64,000 bases of DNA from Amycolatopsis deserti. GTDB lineage: Bacteria > Actinomycetota > Actinomycetes > Mycobacteriales > Pseudonocardiaceae. The notes under the pieces were generated by a model. It saw only the letters and a list, made by a program, of their open reading frames with translations. It had not been told where the DNA came from and did not search any database. This document shows positions 61,187 through 64,000 of this stretch, in pieces; within the stretch, counting starts at the first letter, position 1, and every line of letters starts with the position of its first letter. The stretch is from NCBI RefSeq assembly GCF_014653945.1, contig NZ_BNAU01000005.1:248001-312000 (forward strand), read 5' to 3'. The position numbers were made by a program, and so were the translations under genes.

Positions 61187-61813
61187 CTACTCCGTGAACT
61201 GCCGCCGCGAGACCTGGGCGTGGGCCATCCGCCGCAGCGCCGCGAACAAGGCGTCACCCAGGACGGTGCCCACCACCGCGCCCTCGACGACCGCCTCGGT
61301 CGCGCCGAGCCGGGCCACCGCCGTCACGTCCGCTTCGGCGACCGAGTCCGCCGCTTCGGCGTAGCGGTCCAGCGCGTCCAGCACCCACTCGTGGCCCACC
61401 TGGCGCAGCGCGCACAGCACGCCGAGCAACGACTCGACCACCGGCGACCCGGGATGGACGTCCCAGCCCCGCCGCCGCGCCATCTCCTCGATGCGGCCCA
61501 TCGCCCACACGCGATCCTCGTCCGTCACCTCGATCTTCGCCATCGGCAGACCGTGCTGGGCCAGGCCGAGGATGTCGTGCGTCGACGTGGCGGAGTCGTC
61601 GATCGCGGACAGCACCTCCCCCACCGCGGCGATCGACAGGCCGCCGATCTCCAGCAGGGCGCGCACCAGCTTGAGCCGCCGCACGTGCGCCGCACCGTAG
61701 CGGGCCTGGTTCGGGCTGGTCAGCTCGCCGGGCGGGAGCAGACCCTCGCGCTGGTAGTACTTGATCGTCGCGACCGGGACCCCCGACTCCCGGCTCAGCT
61801 CCGCCATCCGCAT
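61187..61813 (-). CDS. MerR-family regulator with long C-terminal domain
   Basis: 208 residues. N-terminal MRMAELSRESGVPVATIKYY, QREGLLPPGELTSPNQARYG form the helix-turn-helix and wing; dimer helix follows (VRRLKLVRALLEIGGLSI). The C-terminal part (about 90-208) is longer than in metal sensors and has no Cys, so it senses something other than a Cys-bound metal. Divergent from a membrane protein gene; a palindrome of MerR type lies in that promoter. Confidence 0.9.
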   Translation of the reverse strand: MRMAELSRESGVPVATIKYYQREGLLPPGELTSPNQARYGAAHVRRLKLVRALLEIGGLSIAAVGEVLSAIDDSATSTHDILGLAQHGLPMAKIEVTDEDRVWAMGRIEEMARRRGWDVHPGSPVVESLLGVLCALRQVGHEWVLDALDRYAEAADSVAEADVTAVARLGATEAVVEGAVVGTVLGDALFAALRRMAHAQVSRRQFTE

Positions 61814-61828
61814 CCGGCGATCCTCCTC

Positions 61829-61858
61829 TGGACATACCCCGCATGGGTAGAGTAACTT
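61829..61858 (+). promoter_or_regulatory. MerR-type promoter with palindrome in the spacer
   Basis: TGGACA (61829-61834) and TAACTT (61853-61858) are separated by 18 nt, and the palindrome TACCC-CGCAT-GGGTA (61835-61849) fills the spacer. An operator inside an over-long -35/-10 spacer is the hallmark of MerR activators. A second inverted repeat, GATAG-TATAG-CTATC, lies at 61868-61882 just upstream of the Shine-Dalgarno. Confidence 0.6.
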
Positions 61859-61902
61859 CCCATTTCAGATAGTATAGCTATCCGTTTCTGGAGGCGATGA
61901 CG

Positions 61903-62301
61903 ATGACCACGCTGTCGCTGCGCTCACCGGCCACCCGCCGGGCCGTGCGGCACTACGTCGAGATGTGGATCGCCATGGGTCTGGGCATGGCCGTCCTCGG
62001 ACCGCTCGTCCGGCTGGGCTTCGACGCGGCCGGCTGGTCCGCGGTGCTGGACCGGACCGACTGGCGCGCGATGATCATGGCGACCGAGATGGCCCTGCCG
62101 ATGGCCGCGTGGATGCGGGTCCGCCGGCACGGCTGGGGCTCGATCGCCGAGATGACCGTGTGGATGTACGTGCCGTTCGCGGTGCTGCTCGTGCCGTATT
62201 GGGCCGGCGCGATCTCCGGCGGCGCGCTGATGGGGATCGGCCACGGCCTGATGGGCTTGGCCATGGCGGTGGTGGTCCACCGCCACCGCCACGACCACTG
62301 A
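61903..62301 (+). CDS. four-helix membrane protein with His-rich tail
   Basis: 132 residues from ATG at 61903, which has GGAGG 8 nt upstream; an ATG at 61897 is too close. Four membrane segments (VEMWIAMGLGMAVLGPLVRL, IMATEMALPMAAWM, MTVWMYVPFAVLLVPYWAGA, GGALMGIGHGLMGLAMAVVV) rich in Met, and a C-terminal HRHRHDH. Divergent from the MerR gene, so probably its target. Met-rich helices and the His tail suggest metal contact, but this is inference. It ends 4 nt before the P450 stop (convergent). Confidence 0.75.
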   Translation: MTTLSLRSPATRRAVRHYVEMWIAMGLGMAVLGPLVRLGFDAAGWSAVLDRTDWRAMIMATEMALPMAAWMRVRRHGWGSIAEMTVWMYVPFAVLLVPYWAGAISGGALMGIGHGLMGLAMAVVVHRHRHDH

Positions 62302-62305
62302 CCGC

Positions 62306-63526
62306 TCAGCCGAGCACGACCGGGAGGCGGTCCAGGCCGTGCACGAGCGTGCTCTCCCGCCAGCGCAGCTCGCCCGGCTCGCCGTCGAGCTCGATCGCGG
62401 GGAAGCGGTCGAGCAGGCGGCCCAGCGCGACCTCCGCCTCGAGCCGGGCCAGCGGCGCGCCGACGCAGTAGTGGATGCCGTGGCCGAACGCCAGGTGACC
62501 GCCCGCCGGGCGGGTCAGGTCCAGACGGTCCGGGTCGGGGAACCGCTCGCCGTCGCGGTTGGCGCCCACCAGCGAGATCATCACGAACTCGCCGGCCGGG
62601 ATCTCGACGTCGCCCACCGGCACCGGCTCGGCCGTGAAGCGCAGGGTCGCGATGTTGATCGGCCCCTCGAAGCGCAGGAACTCCTCGATCGCGCCGGGCA
62701 GCAACGACGGGTCCGCGCGCAGGGCGGCGAGCTGGTCCGGGTGCCGCAGCAGCGCCAGAACGCTGTTGCCGATCAGGTTGACCGTGGTCTCGTGTCCGGC
62801 GACGAGCAGCAGGAACGCCATCGCCACCAGCTCCTCGGGCGAGAGCTGGTCGCCCTCGTCCGACACGTGCACCAGGTCGGACAGCAGGTCCTGGGTCGGG
62901 GCCGCGCGCTTGGCGTCGACCAGCGCGGTGAGGTAGCCGGCCATCGACCGGGCCGCGTCGTGGAAGTTCGCCTCCGGGCCGGAGTTGAGCAGCGTGTTCG
63001 ACCACTCGCGGAACTCGCCGCGCTCCGCTTCGGGGATGCCGAGCAGCTCGCAGATCACCGTGATCGGCAGCGGGTAGGCGAACGCGTCGAGCAGGTCGGC
63101 GCGGCCTCGCGCGGCCATGGCGTCCAGCAGCTCGTCGGTGATCTGCTCGATGCGCGGCCGCAGCCGGGCGACCGTGCGGGCGGTGAAGGCCTTGTTGACC
63201 AGCTTGCGCAGCCGGGTGTGGTCCGGCGGGTCGGTGTTGAGCATGTGGTGACGCAGCAGGGCGCCGGACGGGTCGTCGCTGCCCGTCCCGCCGGTCGCGG
63301 TCAGGCGGGCCTCGAACAGCTCCTGCGCCCGCTCCGCGTCCTTGCTCAGCCGCGGGTCCGCGAGCAGCGCCTTGGCCTCGGCGTACCCCGAGACCAGCCA
63401 GACCCTCAGGCCACGGGGCATGATCGCCGGCCGCACCGGCCCCTCCTCGCGCAACGCGCGGTAGAGGGCGTGCGGATCCTGGATGATGTCGTCGTCGAGC
63501 CTGATCGGTTCGTCCACCACGCGCAT
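62306..63526 (-). CDS. cytochrome P450 monooxygenase
   Basis: 406 residues, full length for a soluble bacterial P450. I-helix oxygen-binding AGHETTVNLIGNSVLA; the ExxR region lies around RFEGPINIATLRFTAEPV; heme-binding loop FGHGIHYCVGAPLARLEAEV with the Cys ligand. N-terminal DPHALYRALREEGPVRPAIM is typical of CYP107-like enzymes. Substrate unknown; no ferredoxin gene is adjacent. An SRPBCC gene lies upstream on the same strand. Confidence 0.94.
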   Translation of the reverse strand: MRVVDEPIRLDDDIIQDPHALYRALREEGPVRPAIMPRGLRVWLVSGYAEAKALLADPRLSKDAERAQELFEARLTATGGTGSDDPSGALLRHHMLNTDPPDHTRLRKLVNKAFTARTVARLRPRIEQITDELLDAMAARGRADLLDAFAYPLPITVICELLGIPEAERGEFREWSNTLLNSGPEANFHDAARSMAGYLTALVDAKRAAPTQDLLSDLVHVSDEGDQLSPEELVAMAFLLLVAGHETTVNLIGNSVLALLRHPDQLAALRADPSLLPGAIEEFLRFEGPINIATLRFTAEPVPVGDVEIPAGEFVMISLVGANRDGERFPDPDRLDLTRPAGGHLAFGHGIHYCVGAPLARLEAEVALGRLLDRFPAIELDGEPGELRWRESTLVHGLDRLPVVLG

Positions 63527-63597
63527 TCGTGGTCCTCCCAGTGACGTTCGTGCTCCGGCAAGGCGTCAACGGACCGCGGGCGCGAATGGTGCCCGCC

Positions 63598-64000
63598 TCA
63601 CCGGTTGGTGAGCGCGTCGGCGACCCGGTCCACCACCCCCTTCCAGTGCTCCCGCTGCCGGGCGCGCTCCTCGGGGCCGGCCAGCCACTCCTGGTGGAAG
63701 CGGACCACGGTCCCGTCGCTCGACGGGGACACCGTCACCTGCACCGTCGAGTCGTGGTCCCAGTCCTTCGGCCGCCAGGTCAGGCGGATGCGGTCGAGCT
63801 CGCGGAGGCTGCGGACCTCGCCCACCGTGCCGTCCGCGGTTTCGTAGCGCTCCCCCTTTCCCCCGGGCACAGCGGCGCCGAGCCAGACCGCCGCACCCGC
63901 CTCGCTGGTGAGGAACTCCCACACGGTGGTGGCCGGGTGCGACAGCGTCCGCGAGACGCCGATCTGCCAGCCCGCGTCGGCGGTCCGGCCCACTTCCTTG
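63598..64000 (-). CDS. SRPBCC (START/Aha1-like) protein, probably cut by the window edge
   Basis: The frame is open to the last base. Visible are about 134 residues: a GTG at 63993 could start it, but the codons before it read Lys-Glu and the family often begins a few residues earlier, so the start is probably outside. Fold features: GWQIGVSRTLSHPATTVWEF, LTSEAGAAVWLG, IRLTWRPKDWDHDSTVQVTV, HQEWLAGPEERARQREHWKG. The cavity protein family binds hydrophobic ligands; no specific function. Confidence 0.8.
   Translation of the reverse strand, partial: KEVGRTADAGWQIGVSRTLSHPATTVWEFLTSEAGAAVWLGAAVPGGKGERYETADGTVGEVRSLRELDRIRLTWRPKDWDHDSTVQVTVSPSSDGTVVRFHQEWLAGPEERARQREHWKGVVDRVADALTNR

Overview
The window is very GC-rich DNA (by eye around 70 percent or more) with dense, strongly third-position-GC genes. 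Gene content and order point to an actinomycete of the Pseudonocardiales, most like Amycolatopsis (an inference from gene order; no marker gene is present to prove it). Several blocks keep the order known from Mycobacterium tuberculosis: idsA2 / Rv2175c / pknL / aroG (1-7.7 kb), trpE-trpM-trpC-trpB-trpA-lgt plus hisH-priA-hisF-hisI (22.6-35 kb), hisD-hisC-hisB (42-45 kb) and nadA-nadB-nadC / nudix regulator / Rv1591-like / bioD (51-58 kb).

Layout. 0-9 kb: C-terminal part of a polyprenyl diphosphate synthase, an F420-type luciferase-like oxidoreductase, the Rv2175c-like DNA-binding protein divergent from a four-PASTA Ser/Thr kinase, a WS/DGAT acyltransferase, a 2'-5' RNA ligase-like protein, class II DAHP synthase, a badly decayed MMPL transporter and a GNAT acetyltransferase. 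9-16.3 kb: secreted trypsin-like protease and gltBD glutamate synthase. 16.5-19.6 kb: a cobalamin riboswitch followed by a btuF-btuC-btuD vitamin B12 importer and an intrinsic terminator. 19.6-25.2 kb: TauE-like permease, an SDR plus DapB-like dehydrogenase pair, lgt, a cluster of short inverted repeats, MOSC and DUF3291 proteins. 25.2-35.1 kb: tryptophan and histidine biosynthesis, with priA standing in for a separate trpF. 35.1-42.1 kb: an accessory stretch between hisH and hisB holding a split transketolase divergent from soxR, a DUF2695 gene, a KptA remnant, a GNAT gene and a TetR/MMPL pair. 42.1-45.2 kb: hisDCB and a small membrane protein. 45.2-51.4 kb: nitrilase-family amidase, NarL-type response regulator, orphan EccE-like type VII secretion protein, ROK regulator, a reductase-deaminase fusion in reversed order, and a sensor kinase. 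51.4-58.4 kb: nadABC with NrtR and its operator, LON-domain protein, WhiB, DUF2567, bioD. 58.4-64 kb: SulP/carbonic anhydrase fusion, a MerR gene divergent from a His-tailed membrane protein, a cytochrome P450 and an edge-truncated SRPBCC protein.

The window is mostly core anabolism (aromatic amino acids, His, Glu, NAD, biotin, B12 uptake) under local regulators whose operators can be read directly: a SoxR box, a NrtR palindrome, a TetR palindrome, a MerR-type palindrome inside a long promoter spacer, and a B12 riboswitch. No tRNA, rRNA, CRISPR array, insertion sequence or prophage was recognised. The most unusual items are the SoxR-split transketolase unit, the reversed RibD-like fusion, the lone eccE, two decaying genes and two families of short intergenic repeats.
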